A stretch of DNA of 64,000 nt from Cavia porcellus. Its lineage: Eukaryota > Chordata > Mammalia > Rodentia > Caviidae. Within the stretch, counting starts at the first letter, position 1, and every line of letters starts with the position of its first letter. Location of the stretch: positions 27,749,344-27,813,343 of the forward strand of contig NW_026947486.1 of assembly GCF_034190915.1 (NCBI RefSeq). The letters run 5' to 3'. Below are positions 11,545 through 24,139 of the stretch, in pieces. The translations under genes were made by a program, and so were the position numbers. The notes under the pieces are model-generated. The model was not told where the DNA came from, searched no databases, and was given only the letters and a program-made list of their open reading frames with translations.

Positions 11545-13465
11545 TGAAATGGTATTAGCAACTCTCCATATTTTTTGTCACACCTTGTGGAGATACAAAA
11601 CAGAACACCAAAAAGTGCTTCAGGAAGTGACAAGAACCATTGGCTAAGTGTATTCAAAGTGAAAGGGAGTATTTTGATTGGAATTAATGGCAATATGCAT
11701 TTACTATAAACATATTTTTGAACGTATATATATTTCACCAGCCCTTATAATTCTTATGTTTCAGTTGTATTTTCTACATAGTGATTTCAAGTTCTTTTAT
11801 AATGAGAGAAAATGAGGCCTAAATTAAACAGCTTTTAGTTTTGAGTAGTATAAGTGAATGGCTTATTTAATAAATGGTCATGAGAATAGCTGCCTTATGA
11901 TATGACAATATCATGACAACTGGTATCCAAGCGCATCTTATTTCATTTAGATTCAGAATTGTTTTTACCCCACTGAGTTCTTAGGATTGACTTGAAGTCT
12001 TTGCCATGGATATATGATCTCAGAGGGTGGTCTTGAAAGCACTTCAAAGAAGCAAGTTAACTTGCATGAGTTATAGGATGGTTAGTCAGTTTTTGGCAAT
12101 TCTGTGTGCAACCCCCTCCTTGGACTAATGTAGTACCCTAATTGGTCTTACTTTAATCTTTTCCTCACTACAACATACTATTCAGAAAAACAACACAAGA
12201 CTTTCATTTTTATTTTTCTTTTGTTTAAATATAAATCAGATCACATAACTATTGCAGCTTAAAATAGTCTAATGGCTTTCCATAATACTCTGAATGAAAT
12301 TCAAATCCTTAATAATATTGTAAAAGACCTGTAGCTTAGCAATTCTGATTAGTTTTATTTCATAACACTTATTCTTCAGCTCTCAGTTTAAATGTCTTCT
12401 GTCCTGGAAAATTCTTCCCTAACCCTAACTTTGGCAGTACCCCTCCCAATTATTTACATAAGACCCTATTTAACTCTTTGAAAGACGGTATTTTAAATTA
12501 GAACAATAACATAAACATGAGAAGGCGGCAGAGAAAGTTCAGAGAAAGTGTTATTAGCTATACAAAGTACAATAGCTACATCATAGAAATAAGCTTGTTT
12601 CATTAAACCCAGCATAGCTGAGTATATTTAGTACATGGTTGGTGGGAGAAGTACTGAAGTGAAAGAGTAGAAGCAGGGAGAACATTTAAGAAGCCAATAT
12701 AGTGATCCAGCAAAAATGAAGGCAATCTGACTAGGATGTTTTCAACAGAGGATATTGATGTCTGAGTAGATTCTGTTGATTTTTGGCTTTCTATCTTAGG
12801 TAACTGGATGGACAGATAATGTTACTTACAGTTGGAGAGTTTGCTGATAATCACACAGTTTATATGTTGGAAAATCCTATTAAAATGAACTCTTGGGACA
12901 CAATTGAAGTATTTTTCTGTTAGTACTTTCCTTGCGAATGAGGAAACTGCCTTCCCCTGCCCTCCAAATATTGTAGTTCATTACCAAGGTGTCCTAGAGA
13001 GGGATATGCTGTTTTTGGTATATTTTTTAGCAGCCAATAATGAAGCTCTTACTTATTTGGAAAATACCTCTAGCATGCAGTATAGCAGTTTATCTTCTTT
13101 AAACTTGAAATCATGCAAAGCAGGAAACAGAAATGCAACTGTTGTATTAAATATACAGTCAAGTCCCAGTTTTTAAAATAGCATCATCCATTCACCCAGG
13201 CTCAAAATTTATCATTGATTCCTAGTATTCTTATATTCATGGTTATTTTTCTAAAGTTCTATTATTTCTTTCTCCGATATTTTATTGAGAGATTTAAGTA
13301 TACTGTGAAGTTACACTGTTATATTTGTCATCTCAAACTACCACTTGTTTTTGAAAGTTAGTTTATCTGTCATCACTCTGTTTACTTATGTATGAGTAGT
13401 AATTATATAACACATTTAGAATAGCATCTGACATTCAGTTAACACACTAAATTTTAGACATTATT
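11545..13465 (+). other. KLF8 last intron, unannotated
   Basis: A/T-rich intron. The 90-codon frame at 12904-13176 has no recognisable domain. I see nothing else supportable. Confidence 0.6.
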
Positions 13466-13475
13466 AAGATCTGTT
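13466..13475. repeat. Putative 5' target-site duplication of the plus-strand HAL1-like element
   Basis: AAGATCTGTT, repeated exactly at 17361-17370 after the A-rich 3' end. The preceding bases ...TTATT|AAGA fit an L1-type endonuclease target. Confidence 0.6.
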
Positions 13476-14078
13476 TGGAGTTTCAAAATGCTGGTTTGCT
13501 AGGGGATTGGGCAAAGAGTCTCTGCAGAGAGATCATATTAGATGCTAGAATATGACAACATGGAGAGGGCCAGATGAATGGATAATGATTCTTATTAACC
13601 AAGGCAGTAACCGAAGGGAAAAATAAAACTGGGAAAAGGAAGGAAAAGTGTGGATAGAGAGCTGAAGCCTGATGTACTCACTGAGCCCTGTTCCATGCTG
13701 TACTAGGTGCAGCCAGAAGATTTAAGGTTGTCCTGAGACCACAGCTGCCAATAACAGGAGTCTGTGAATCCCAAACCCTTAACGTGGCACACTGACTAGT
13801 GGATCTAAGAGGAAAAGCTGTATTGGCTTTTGGTGACTGCTGTAAATTGAGACCTGGGACCCTGCGAAGCAGCCAGGGCTGCCTGGCTGTGCCGGAGGAG
13901 ACTGCAAGAAGCTCCGGAGCTCCGAAGCTGGACACCATGCAGTTTTCTGACAGATCTGCATTGTGCTGGGGACACAGTGAAGACAAGCGGTGCAATGTGC
14001 AGTAGACTCAAGAAGAGGATATGCATTGAGTCCAGGTGAGTATTAGGGACTGGGTCCCACAGCTGCTGTCACTGGCTG

Positions 14079-14366
14079 GAGGACATCTTGGAATTGGGCA
14101 GAGCCCGCCACCATGGTGGCATCAGTGACACAGAGAGGTCTGGTAGAGGACATCTTGGAGTTGGGCAGAGCATGCGCCATGGTGACATCAGATAGTCGCC
14201 CCTGGCACAGAGAGGTCTGGTGGAAGACATCTTGAAATTGGGCAGAGCCTGGCACCATGATGGCGTCAGTGACATAGAGAGGACTGGTGGAGGACACCTT
14301 GGAATTAGGCAGACCCAGCACTGTAGTGACATCGGATAGTCACTCCTGGCACAGAGAGTACTGGCA
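14079..14366 (+). repeat. Alternating 67/77-bp tandem units (144-bp higher-order repeat) in the HAL1-like 5' UTR
   Basis: Four units begin with GAGGACATCTTGGAATTGGG or close variants, at 14079 (67 bp), 14146 (77 bp), 14223 (67 bp) and 14290 (77 bp). The long units carry an extra GATAGTC-CCTGGC block before CACAGAGAG. The pattern is therefore A-B-A-B, a 144-bp dimer present twice. It lies just 5' of ORF1, the position of promoter monomers in rodent L1s. Confidence 0.85.
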
Positions 14367-14461
14367 GGATATGCTGGGGCTGAACCATGCCTCTGATTGG
14401 GACCCAATAAGCAGATACAAAATAGTCGTGACTTTATGATGTCCACAAAGTACAGCCTAAA

Positions 14462-15735
14462 TTGCAGATTGAGTGGCACAGAAGCTGGAGGCTAGCCTGC
14501 ACCATCTTTGCATCTCTGCCTACCTCAGATAACAGCAAATTGGGTAGGGCAGCAAAAACTCAAGTCAGTATGCGTTGGAAAGGCCCTAAGCAATACGGAG
14601 AGGGCCAGAGACTCCCAGGACACTCCAGTCTGAAAGAAACCAGAAACATGACTAGAGATAGAAATTTAAAAAGATCTCCAGCTGCCAAATGTGAGAAAAT
14701 AAGCCCAGGAGAAGTAAACACAGAAGAGAACCAGCACAGTAACCATCCAATACTAGACACATCATCAGCTGAAATAAAAAAATACCTTCATGACCTCATA
14801 GACAAATTTAAAACTGTACTTCTGATCCAAGTGAGGCAAGATATAGAGATTAATTGAAGAAATGATAAGCCCCTCCCAGGAGAACACAGATGGAAGAATG
14901 GAGTAACTCAGAAAATAAAGAGAAACCTCTGAAGAAGAATTTAAACATAACCTCGAATACATGAAACGGATTCAAAGAGATTATCAGGAAACTAAAAACT
15001 CCTTTTAACACTGGCAAAATGCCTTGACAAAAACTAAAGTTAGCCTTTTGAAACTTGGAGAGAGATTTATGATATATGATTGTGAAAGAAAAGATGTCTT
15101 AAAAATAATGAGAAACCAGAAAGAAATAATTCAAAGGCCAGAAGACGACAATAGGATACATAACTTAAGAATAAAGCATGTGAGTGAGGAAGCAGGAGCA
15201 ACCAAAAATGAAATACAAAGAAAATTCACAGATATATTAAAGGAAAATTTCCCAAGCATAGGAAAAAGAAATGATATCCAGATAAATGAGGCATACAGAA
15301 CTCCAGTTACCTATAACCAAAACAGATCTACACTGAGACATACAATAATGAAGATTCCAGAAATCCACCAAAAGAACAGAATTCTAAAAGCAGCCAGGGA
15401 AAAGAAGCAGATTACCTATACTACAAAAATTATTAAAATAACAACAGACTTATCAACACAAACTCTCAAATCGAGAAGAGCCTGGGGGGAAATAGTCCAA
15501 GCCCTGAAAGAAAATAATTTGCAACCAAGACTGATATACCCAGAAAAACTCTCTGAAAATTAATGGAGAAATAAGATGTTTCCAAGACAAGGAGGAACTG
15601 TGGGAGTCCATGGCCACCAATGCAACCCTACAGAGAGTGCTGAAGGACATTCCATAGAGAGAGAGGAAGGGATACCAGGATTCCAGCAACAGTGGCAGAG
15701 AGGCCTCAATGAACGGGACATACAGTGAAATGAGG
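14462..15735 (+). pseudogene. L1-type ORF1 of the plus-strand HAL1-like element
   Basis: 14462-14857 encodes an N-terminal part with KKYLHDLIDKFKT, matching the minus-strand copy at 38948-39346 (residues KRYLWDLIDEFKS). 15024-15563 encodes 179 aa covering the end of the coiled coil, the RRM-like domain (FTDILKENFPSIGKRNDIQI) and the C-terminal domain (KNRILKAAREKKQITY, then RRAWGEIVQALKENNLQPRL), all hallmarks of L1 ORF1p, an RNA-binding trimeric chaperone. The tail FQQQWQRGLNER (about 15680-15715) is shared with the other copy. Frameshifts near 14860-15020 and 15563 break the frame, so it is a pseudogene. No ORF2 follows. Confidence 0.8.
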
Positions 15736-16517
15736 GAGTAAGGTGGACAAATTATAGCAGTAAAGTGGAGCAGCAGACATGAGGCAGAGATGCTAAGTTA
15801 TAATCTTTAGTATAGATAGCTTTGATACACTATATAAAAAGGCAGGGGTCATTGTTAATAGTGTATCATGATTTAAAAGTCACAGTAGTTTTATCACTCT
15901 GTTTAGTTTGAATTTAATTTGTTCTGGTCTGTCCACTCATACCATATTTGAGGGCACAGACATCTGACCCAAAAATAGCAGGTTATACCATGATAACTAT
16001 ACTTAATTTCCTATTAACTTTAACTGAAACCCTGCATTGCTTACATTGTCTTACTATGACTGATCTTATTTGAATCCAATTTGTTAGACTACAGTTTTGC
16101 CTTGGCTGATTTTATTTGAATTTGGTATGCTTGATAGTATCAACCCTAAAAGTAGAGGCAAGTACTCTGAAGATGACAAGATATAAAAGATATCCATACC
16201 AATTTTGATTATTAACAGCTCTCAAGTCCTACAATGTTTTCAAAGTTATGTTGTTATAAAAATAGCTATGTAATACTATGCTTAACTATATTAAGCCTGA
16301 TGATGTGGACAAGTCTATTGAAAATAACAAGAGAAGGAATAGTAATTATGGTAGATCACCTAATATTGTGGTCTTATGTGTCTTTTTCATTGCATGTCTT
16401 TCTAGGAATTTGTTTTGCTTTCTTATTATGATTTGTTTTTCCTGTAATACAGAGAGGATAGATATACATGTACAAATTCACACATGGGAAGATTTTTTTT
16501 TAAAACTATATTTATGG

Positions 16518-16613
16518 GAGTGGCTGGGGATTTATCTCAGTGGCATAAGCGCCTTCCTTGCAAGGGTGCAGTTGTCAGTTCAATTCCTGGTACTGACAAA
16601 GACAAAAAAAAAA
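16518..16613 (+). mobile_element. ID SINE inside the HAL1-like 3' UTR
   Basis: A GGCTGGGGATTTATCTCAGT A-box region, a GTTCAATTCCTGGTAC B-box region and a terminal A-run mark a tRNA-derived ID element of about 95 bp. The flanks TATTTATGGGAG and TACTTATGGGAA are a degenerate target-site duplication. The insertion splits the 3' UTR homology, so it is younger than the host element. Confidence 0.85.
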
Positions 16614-17370
16614 TACTTATGGGAACAGATTATATAGTGCAAGATGTAATAAACAGATACACTGAAGAAGAAGAGACACTAGGAAACCCAATGCTAATTC
16701 TGTAGCATTATGGTATAAAATCTAGCAATACTATTATTCACTGTTCAGAGTCATATTAGTCTAGTCTTTTAAGTTCAATTTCAGCATATGTAAAGATAAG
16801 AGCTACTATGAAGAGAATGAGAGACACCATGTAGTTATTATTGTCTTCCCCAATGTGAAATCTTGAAGACCTAAAAAGCCTTCATCATCCTGTAATGATT
16901 TGATTAGTTCTATAATATGCAGTGTGTATTCAATGTGCGTGAAGATGGAGACAACTATTTGGTAAGAAACTAGAGTCAATTAGATAAACAGTGAAGCTTT
17001 CCAGTGGACTTGCTTTGAAATCTGTATTTCTTTAAATTGTTTCTTTTTGAACTGTTTTATTCCATTTTGATATGTTTAATATTACCTTCTTTAAGATAAA
17101 AAAAAGCAAGTGTGTAGGACTGATAACCATATTACTAAGTTTTTGTTAGATCATTGAGCAGAACTGTTGGCAGTATCACTATTTGAATGTCACTTTACAT
17201 ACTTTAATTTTGTAACCTGAACAACTGTTTCTAAGATGACAATATGTAACTTATCAACTGTTGATTTCTTACCATTTATTTTTCTGTAATTCTGTATTAT
17301 TTCTACCCTTTTTTCTCCAAGTATTTTTGTTTGTTTGTTTCTCTTTAAATAAAATTTAAAAAGATCTGTT

Positions 17371-19927
17371 CAATTCTAGCCTTACTCCCTTAGGTTTTTT
17401 TCTTACATTTATTATTGAACCCTCTATCAATTCAAGAAATAATTGATCTTATCACCTATTTTATGTGTCAGTGACCTCTTAATCAATGCAATGCACATTA
17501 TACATAATGGGTAGATAATTTTCATTTGCAATTTTGAGTAAAAAATTCTAAAATTAAAGAAATGTTCAGTGTTAACCCAACATAAACTCCAGTGTCTTCA
17601 TGAGGTAGTGTACCATGAAATAGAGAAAGACAGTGGGTGCTGTCTTTCTGGGTGGGGAGGTACCATTTACATGGTTTAAAGTTGACATGAGGATGATTCA
17701 ACAAACTAACTTTTAGTATATTTTATTATTATTCTAAAATTTTCTATCATCAGTGCATCTCAGTTATAATCTGTAGATAGGGAAAACTGTTCCCACTGAC
17801 CACATCCTATTTTTGTATTAGTACCTATAATGTTTAAGTCTAAATTATCTTTCTTAATCAGTCCAAAGTTTCAACCTGTTTTTCATGATTGAATCATCTC
17901 ATAGTACTATTATAAAGATTTTCTGTTTGCAAAGGTGGTTAATATTATGTACCATTCACTGCATTGCCTTACAGGACCTTGACCCTAGTAGACTGGCTTG
18001 CTTTATGCCTTTTGACCTACTCACCTTTTGATCTATTCACCTTTAGCTTGTTTACATAGTCATGTCTTCATCTCAATGTTTTTACACCACCCAAAAGATC
18101 TAGCGATGGGCTGTCTTTGTCACATAGTGTATATATTTTATATTGTGAATTAATTTTTTCTGTTTATATATTTGATTCTTTTAGATGATAAGTTGATGAA
18201 CATTATGGTTTGTGTCATGTGAAGTTAGGTAAAAGGGAAGCTTGTTCAATGATAATAAAAGTTAGCTCCAATTATATAGGTAGATGGGTCTCTGCTGAGT
18301 TGTTACAATTTGTGTGTTATAGGAAATGAGTCTTGATCACAACAGGGTGTGACTGCTTCATAAGTCAGTTTTAGTTCCTTTGTTTGTAGCAAATACAGGA
18401 ATTCTTATGAGAAATTCTTAAGAGGCCACAAAAATATATAGATATCGACATCAAAGTTGTGTGGATAGCATAAAATTATAGACTTCAAAAAGTAAAAATT
18501 TCATTTATACACCCTCTAACACTGAAATTTCATTCTTTTTCATACTGTTAATAAATTTCTATTTAGCTATCCAAATGTCCATTTGTCTGAGGTGTGTGTG
18601 TGTGTGTGTGTGTGTGCATGCATCTAGTCATTCAATAATTTTTCGTATTTGATAACATTTCATAGACCATCTGTTTTCTCAAAATATTCAGTTCTTATTA
18701 TTAGCAGCAAATGTAGTTTCTGAATATTGACATAACCAGTAATTACATTAATCATCAAAATTATTGTCTAAATATGATCCAAAGCTCTGACTTAGGTTGG
18801 ATTCCATTCTGCTGTTCATTATATGGAAGTTATATAGTTAGTGAACACTTGACAGGATTAGTCCGTGGTCAGCATTAAATTGAAAACAGTCTGTGCAAAC
18901 CAGGTTACCACTAGAATTTAAAGTAGCAAAAAGTTCAATGCCCCAGAAAATTTATGAGAAGGAAGTAGAATAGGATCCAGAAGACAGAGCATTAAAATAC
19001 CAGTGCATTTTGTGTCCCCATTGTTTCTGACATAAAATAATATATATTCTTTGCAATAGATTAAGAAGAGAACTATATTACGAGAACAAATATGACCCTA
19101 ATCATATAACAGACTAAATGAGTATTTATTTGCACTCATAATTTCTTTCTTTTTCGATTTTAAAATTTTATAGAAGATATAAATTTAATGCATTCAGACC
19201 ATACCAAAAGATATAAAATAAAAAGAAATAGCCCTCCTCTCACCATCTCTCATCTTCTGTTTGCTAAATGTTAACAGTTTTTCTAATGATTTACATTTAT
19301 GTGTATTGATATTGCCTGTATTCTGAATGTATGCATATGTAGGATTATATATATACAGATAGAGAAAGGGAGGCAATATCTTGCTTCAGATTTTTATACT
19401 ATTTTTCCCTTTAGCTTCATATTTTAAACATACACATCCCATATGTAACTCAGATGAAACCTAAAGATTCTGAGCATTGAGTTATATTTTAAAAAGTTGG
19501 TCTGTCATCTCTCTCCATGCCATTCCATAGACATGAGTTTCTAGCATTACACAGGAAAAAGTCTGTAGCTTTAGTCGAACATTTTTTCTTTGAATCAAAT
19601 TTTTTGTGTGTATAGCTATATTTTATGCTGTTTTATGAGAGATATTAGAGAAAAAGATACAATTACTACAATGTAGTACATTGATGAAGTGTCAAAAGAC
19701 TTCAGCTTTGGATACCAGTTCTATTGCTTGACAACTATCTTTTTAAAAAAAAAAACATTTTGAACAGTCTTGGGAGATAATTTTACTCACCACACCCCAT
19801 GAGAATCGAGGGAACAAAGACTTTGCTATGGATTATTTACGAACCCAAAACTAGTGTGGTTTGTGTGCAGTTTGAATTCAAATAAAGACCTGTTTGATGT
19901 GTTTTTCAATCTATTATTTTGGCCTCT
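17371..19927 (+). other. KLF8 last intron, unannotated
   Basis: A/T-rich intron with a (GT)n microsatellite at 18591-18616. No gene or confident repeat family is recognised in the rest. Confidence 0.55.
18591..18616. repeat. (GT)n microsatellite
   Basis: About 12 GT units, followed by GCATGCATC. Confidence 0.95.
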
Positions 19928-20368
19928 TCCTTAATTACTTTCCTCTTTGCTGAGACAAAATACCAGGTATCCAAAATTAAAGAAGGAAATGATTATTTTA
20001 GTTTATAGTTTCAGCCCACAGTCTACTGATTCTAAGGCAGACTTACATGACAGAATGGCATCACAAAATTGGAGTAGTCCATGTCAGGATAGACAGGAGG
20101 CAGTATAGTAAAGCAGCCAGCTGCCTTTCCCCTTATTCTATCTATGCTATGTACCCTTTGAGCAGTGCCACCCACAACAAGGGTGAGGTATTTATCTTTA
20201 GTAAATCCATTCAGCCACACAAAGAACTATGCTAATTCCAATCAGTGGAATAAATTTAGTACCACACACCCCTAATCCCTGTATCACACACTGTAGAACT
20301 AGCCTCACTTTTGAAAGCATGAGGCTTTGAATAAACATCTAGATATAGGCCACAATAACCTCTCTTTA
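19928..20368 (-). mobile_element. MaLR-type LTR, antisense, old
   Basis: It shares the ordered blocks TTGCTGAGACAAAATACC, a TTT-rich stretch, CAG-CCA-AGT and a final region reading AGATATAGGCCACAATA with the better-preserved LTRs at 49149, 50942 and 63092. These match the reverse complement of mammalian MaLR LTRs. It is more diverged than the others and probably a solo LTR. Confidence 0.55.
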
Positions 20369-20459
20369 GGACTTCTGTGAGTAACAACGTATTTTACTGT
20401 TTAAAATCTATAAGAGAATATATTTTAAGTGTTCTCAATACCAAAAAAGTACATAAGGT

Positions 20460-20481
20460 AACACACACACACACATATATA

Positions 20482-20520
<39 letters not shown>
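20460..20520. repeat. (CA)n/(TA)n compound microsatellite
   Basis: ACACACACACAC followed by a long TATA tract. Confidence 0.95.
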
Positions 20521-20523
<3 letters not shown>

Positions 20524-20639
20524 GTACCCTGATTTAGCCAATTCACAATATATACATATTGCAAAACATCATGTTGTACTATATATATATATATGTTCCA
20601 ATTAATTAAAAAGGTGTAAAACATGCCCTCAATGTGATT

Positions 20640-20905
20640 GTTGATCCTTCTCCATTTTGTGATACTAAGGAATGAACCCAGAGCTTCATGCATGAGAATC
20701 ACTTTGATAGTGAGTTATAGACCCAACAATGTTGATGCATTTAGTTTTAATTCCTTTGATCTTTTAAGATGGTATATCCTAATGTGGTTCAGGGTGGCCC
20801 TGAAGCCACTCTATACCCCAAACTGGCTTCAAACTCATGGCAATCTTTCTGGCTTAGCCTCCAGGGTGTTGGAATTATAGACATTCATCACCACACCTGA
20901 CCTGT
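20640..20905 (-). mobile_element. B4-like composite SINE (B1 part plus ID part), antisense
   Basis: 20765-20905 reads as reversed B1 (GGCTTCAAACTCATGGCAATC, then CCAGGGTGTTGGAATTATAG, ending CACCACACCTGACC). 20645-20740 reads as reversed ID-like sequence (AATGAACCCAGAGCTTCATG). B1 and ID parts in this order are the B4 pattern of rodents. The element is strongly diverged. Confidence 0.5.
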
Positions 20906-21035
20906 TTCTTTTTGTTAATTTTTGAAACAAAACCTCCCTAAAGTGTGCAAGTTGGTTTTGAACTTGCAGTCCTCCTGCTTCAGTCTCTGGAATATCTAGG
21001 GTTACATACTTGCATAATTATGCCTGGCTTGCCTC
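20906..21035 (-). mobile_element. B1-like SINE, antisense, diverged
   Basis: TTTTGAACTTGCAGTCCTCC, CTGCTTCAGTCTCTGGAATA and a TGCCTGGCTTG end are the reversed B1/7SL order. It sits immediately upstream of the last KLF8 exon's acceptor region. Confidence 0.5.
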
Positions 21036-21144
21036 CATCTTTAGACTAGAGGTTTGATAAAAGATATGTATGTGTTCTGTTACCTTTCTTGGAGCCAATC
21101 ATCTCCTCTCTGATTTCCTTTCTTTTTTTATATTCCCTTTTCAG

Positions 21145-21326
21145 GAGAGAAACCTTATAAATGCACCTGGGATGGCTGCTCCTGGAAATTTGCTCGCTCA
21201 GATGAGCTCACACGCCATTTCCGTAAGCACACAGGCATCAAACCCTTCAGGTGCACAGACTGCAACCGCAGCTTTTCTCGATCTGACCACCTGTCTCTGC
21301 ACCGCCGACGCCATGACACCATGTAA
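21145..21326 (+). CDS. KLF8: KLF8 terminal coding exon (zinc fingers 2 and 3, stop)
   Basis: A strong polypyrimidine tract (21118-21142) and CAG acceptor precede the exon; the first two bases complete the Gly codon of HTGEKP. Finger 2 is [23 protein letters not shown] and finger 3 is [21 protein letters not shown]. The DNA-contact pattern RSDELTRH / RSDHLSLH is that of the KLF/SP family, which binds GT/CACCC boxes. The protein ends HRRRHDTM followed by TAA at 21324-21326. The DTM terminus is my main reason for choosing KLF8 over KLF3 and KLF12. The sequence is fully open, with no ligand lost, so the gene looks functional. Confidence 0.96.
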
Positions 21327-24139
21327 GCACCACAGGTCACTCCAGAGGAGCTGTACTGGTTTATTTCCCGTGTATACACAACCCTATTTTGCTTTTTGAC
21401 TTGGACTTGCCTCTGCAATGGGGTTGGAGCAGCCTACTGAGCCAGATTGAGGTGACTGGAGAAAAGATAGCTGGCTTTCCATGGGACCCTTTATAATCCA
21501 TCTTCACCTCCACTCTATCTAGACTTAACTTTTTTCAGCCTCTGCCTGGGTTGAATTCTAGTGTGGCACCCATGGCTGCCCCAACCCCAATCTCCCCTCC
21601 TCTGAAATAGACATTCTTCCTACAATAACAAAATAGAAATCAAACTCAAAGCTGTGAACAAATATCTGCTGCTTCATTTTCCCTTTATTTTACCCATTTT
21701 TATGATTGTTTAATATGATTGTTTCAATTCTGGGATGGACAAAGGATAAATATGTAGTTGATAGGTATACTACACTAGTTAGAGAGATTTGCAACCTACT
21801 GATAGGGAACATTCTCAGCCTTATACCAAACTTCAAAAGTTTTATAAATTCAACCTTATTTCTACTTATGGTTGGTTTTCAGGCAGTGTTGGTGCTTCTT
21901 TTTAAACCCATCAAAGGGAATAAAGAAATTTTATCTTTTTCTTCATCTTCCACGTGCTTTGAGAGTAAAGATTTTGTGAAACAGTTACATTCTTTGTTAG
22001 GTTACATTTGGGCAAATGTTCAAAGTATATCAAGACAGTTGTAAAATAGACAAGGGTTTGAAATAAATATGCCAATCAGTGACAAGAACAAGTAGACTTA
22101 GAATGAACCTGATGGCTAATAAGAGGTGAGTTTCATTTAAAAAGGATAGCAACAGTGATATTAATCACAAATCTCGTTCAAATGGCAGCCTTTTGAGGTC
22201 TCTTGTGGGATGGCTTCTTACTGTTTATCCCTTTGTTTACATAAACAAATTTGGTCTGGTATATAATGAAGAATCACACAGAGGCCATGCCATATAGAGG
22301 TGAGAAGTTGGAAGAAAGGAATTGTGTTCACTGCATGACATTCTTGGCACTTATTCCTGTGTTTTATAAAGAATATAAGAAACTTTTGGTAAAAATTAAC
22401 TTTAAAAAGGCAGTTTGAAGTTTTATAACTGTAATGAACACCTAAGCCATTTCTTTTAGCCATTACAGCAGATTGCATAATACACACATTTGGTTGTCCA
22501 GTCAGACTGTTTCATAATGTCCTTTGGGCTATACATCCTATTTCTATCCCTGAATCGCAGATCTACTTCCATGAGATGTATTTCCCCTTCCAGGATAAAG
22601 TGAGTGGGGCACTGTAAAAATTGAAGTCAATTCAGCCTGTCTCCTAAAGATTATCTTCTTATTGAACCCTTTTTCCTTGGCAGATACTTATCGAATCCCT
22701 GCCTGAATGTTTTAGGTTACTACCTCTTAAGATGTCCATACTAATTAAACCATAGAATTCTAGCACCCAAAAGGGATTTTATAATGTTTATTCCTACCCA
22801 TCTCTCATATTTAAGAGAGGTGATAAATATGGGTCAAGTTCTGCAAACGTTTTCTTGAGGCCTTATAAACCTGCACACCCATTCCCCTAGAGATGACACA
22901 ATTAAAACAAGCAAAAAGAAAATTTTACGTGATTGGACATAATATTTATCCAATTTTATGTTATCTTTCAAAACTTTTACTACAAAAAACCATTCACAGT
23001 TGAAAAAATGTCTTTGTACTTATTGCCATATAACATTAGACACACAGATTTTTAATTCTAAAACTTTTGTAATACCTAGATTTTTATTTACCTCATTTCA
23101 ATTTGTAATGTCTTTCCAGACCATAAACCCTCTATAAATATAAGGACTACTTACAGTTTTGAAATAACATGTAGGATTTTACTATTATCATTATTATTTT
23201 GTCATGGGCCTTTTCTTACTTTTAGATATACAAGTCCAAGCTATGAACTAATTACTGAATCAGTAGGGAATACTTAGGGCTTAAATGCTGTTTAGAACCT
23301 CTGAGTAGCTATGAAATCATTTGGAAAAGGTGGATTCCCATCTTACATACATTCAAGCTTTACAATTGTGTAGCTTGTACAGTATTTCAAAGTAGAGCTC
23401 AAAGGTTTAACCTTTTCCTCCATGGTTTGGATACTGATTCCTTTTCTAGATCTCATAACTGATCTCTGACCCTAAAATCTCAAGACATTTGCATTGGGTG
23501 TATGTTCTATTTATAAGTAATTAAGATGATTAAATAAGTATCCAAAATATTGGTGTCCCTGACAAATATGCAGGGTAAGATTTATTTAAATTTTTTCTGC
23601 AAAATAGTAAGGGACTGTTAGTAATTCGCTTTAGTCAAGAAGCAATTCTAACTCTATTTTTATTGTTACCTTTTCCTACCCACTGACAAAACAAAAACTT
23701 TTGAATGATTTAATTTACTTTAAGGAATGTGTTAGAATTCTATAAAGGTATTTCATAAGGTATATAAATTCAAATACAGTGTTATTGAAGAGTTACAGCA
23801 CCAAAAGCATGTAAAAATTTTAGTAAGTAGATGGTGAGATACTAAAAAGTATCTCACTTCAGAAACATTTTGGATTTCATTGAATTTGGTGTATTTATAT
23901 CAACAAAGCACAGTTAGCATGACAGTTGCCTAGGACATAGCAATGGCCTTAATATTAATAAGGTTGTATAATATCCTGGGATTTGTTGCAGTGGAATTTC
24001 TCCATCTGTGGATTATTGGAAGTTGAACATAACTATTTTATAATTGTGATTGTAAAGTTTAAGAAAAATTACATGAAATGTGAACTTGTAGGGTAGATTA
24101 GTGGAGTGTTTTGTGGTTAAAATATAAATATTGGCGACA
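21327..24139 (+). other. KLF8: KLF8 3' UTR (extent uncertain)
   Basis: Sequence after the stop codon is low in recent repeats and has no other gene. Candidate poly(A) signals (AATAAA) occur at 22062-22067 and further on at 26936-26941 and 27285-27290. Which are used cannot be decided from sequence alone. Family knowledge suggests a long KLF8 3' UTR, so transcription could extend well past 24 kb. Confidence 0.55.

Larger units (their letters stand above)
13476..17360 (+). mobile_element. HAL1-like element: L1-type 5' UTR + ORF1 + 3' UTR, no ORF2 (plus strand)
   Basis: The order is a G/C-rich 5' region with a tandem array (14079-14366), ORF1 (about 14462-15735), then directly a 1.6-kb A/T-rich 3' UTR ending in TTTAAATAAAATTTAAAAA. 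No reverse-transcriptase or endonuclease sequence lies between ORF1 and the 3' UTR. A 10-bp direct repeat AAGATCTGTT (13466-13475 and 17361-17370) flanks it, and the 5' copy is preceded by TT, fitting the TT/AAAA-type nick of L1 endonuclease. The 3' UTR matches the reverse complement of 36564-38130 block by block, so this is a family rather than one deleted copy. It lies in the last intron of KLF8, in sense orientation. An ID SINE is inserted at 16518. The exact 5' end rests on the direct repeat alone. Confidence 0.75.
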
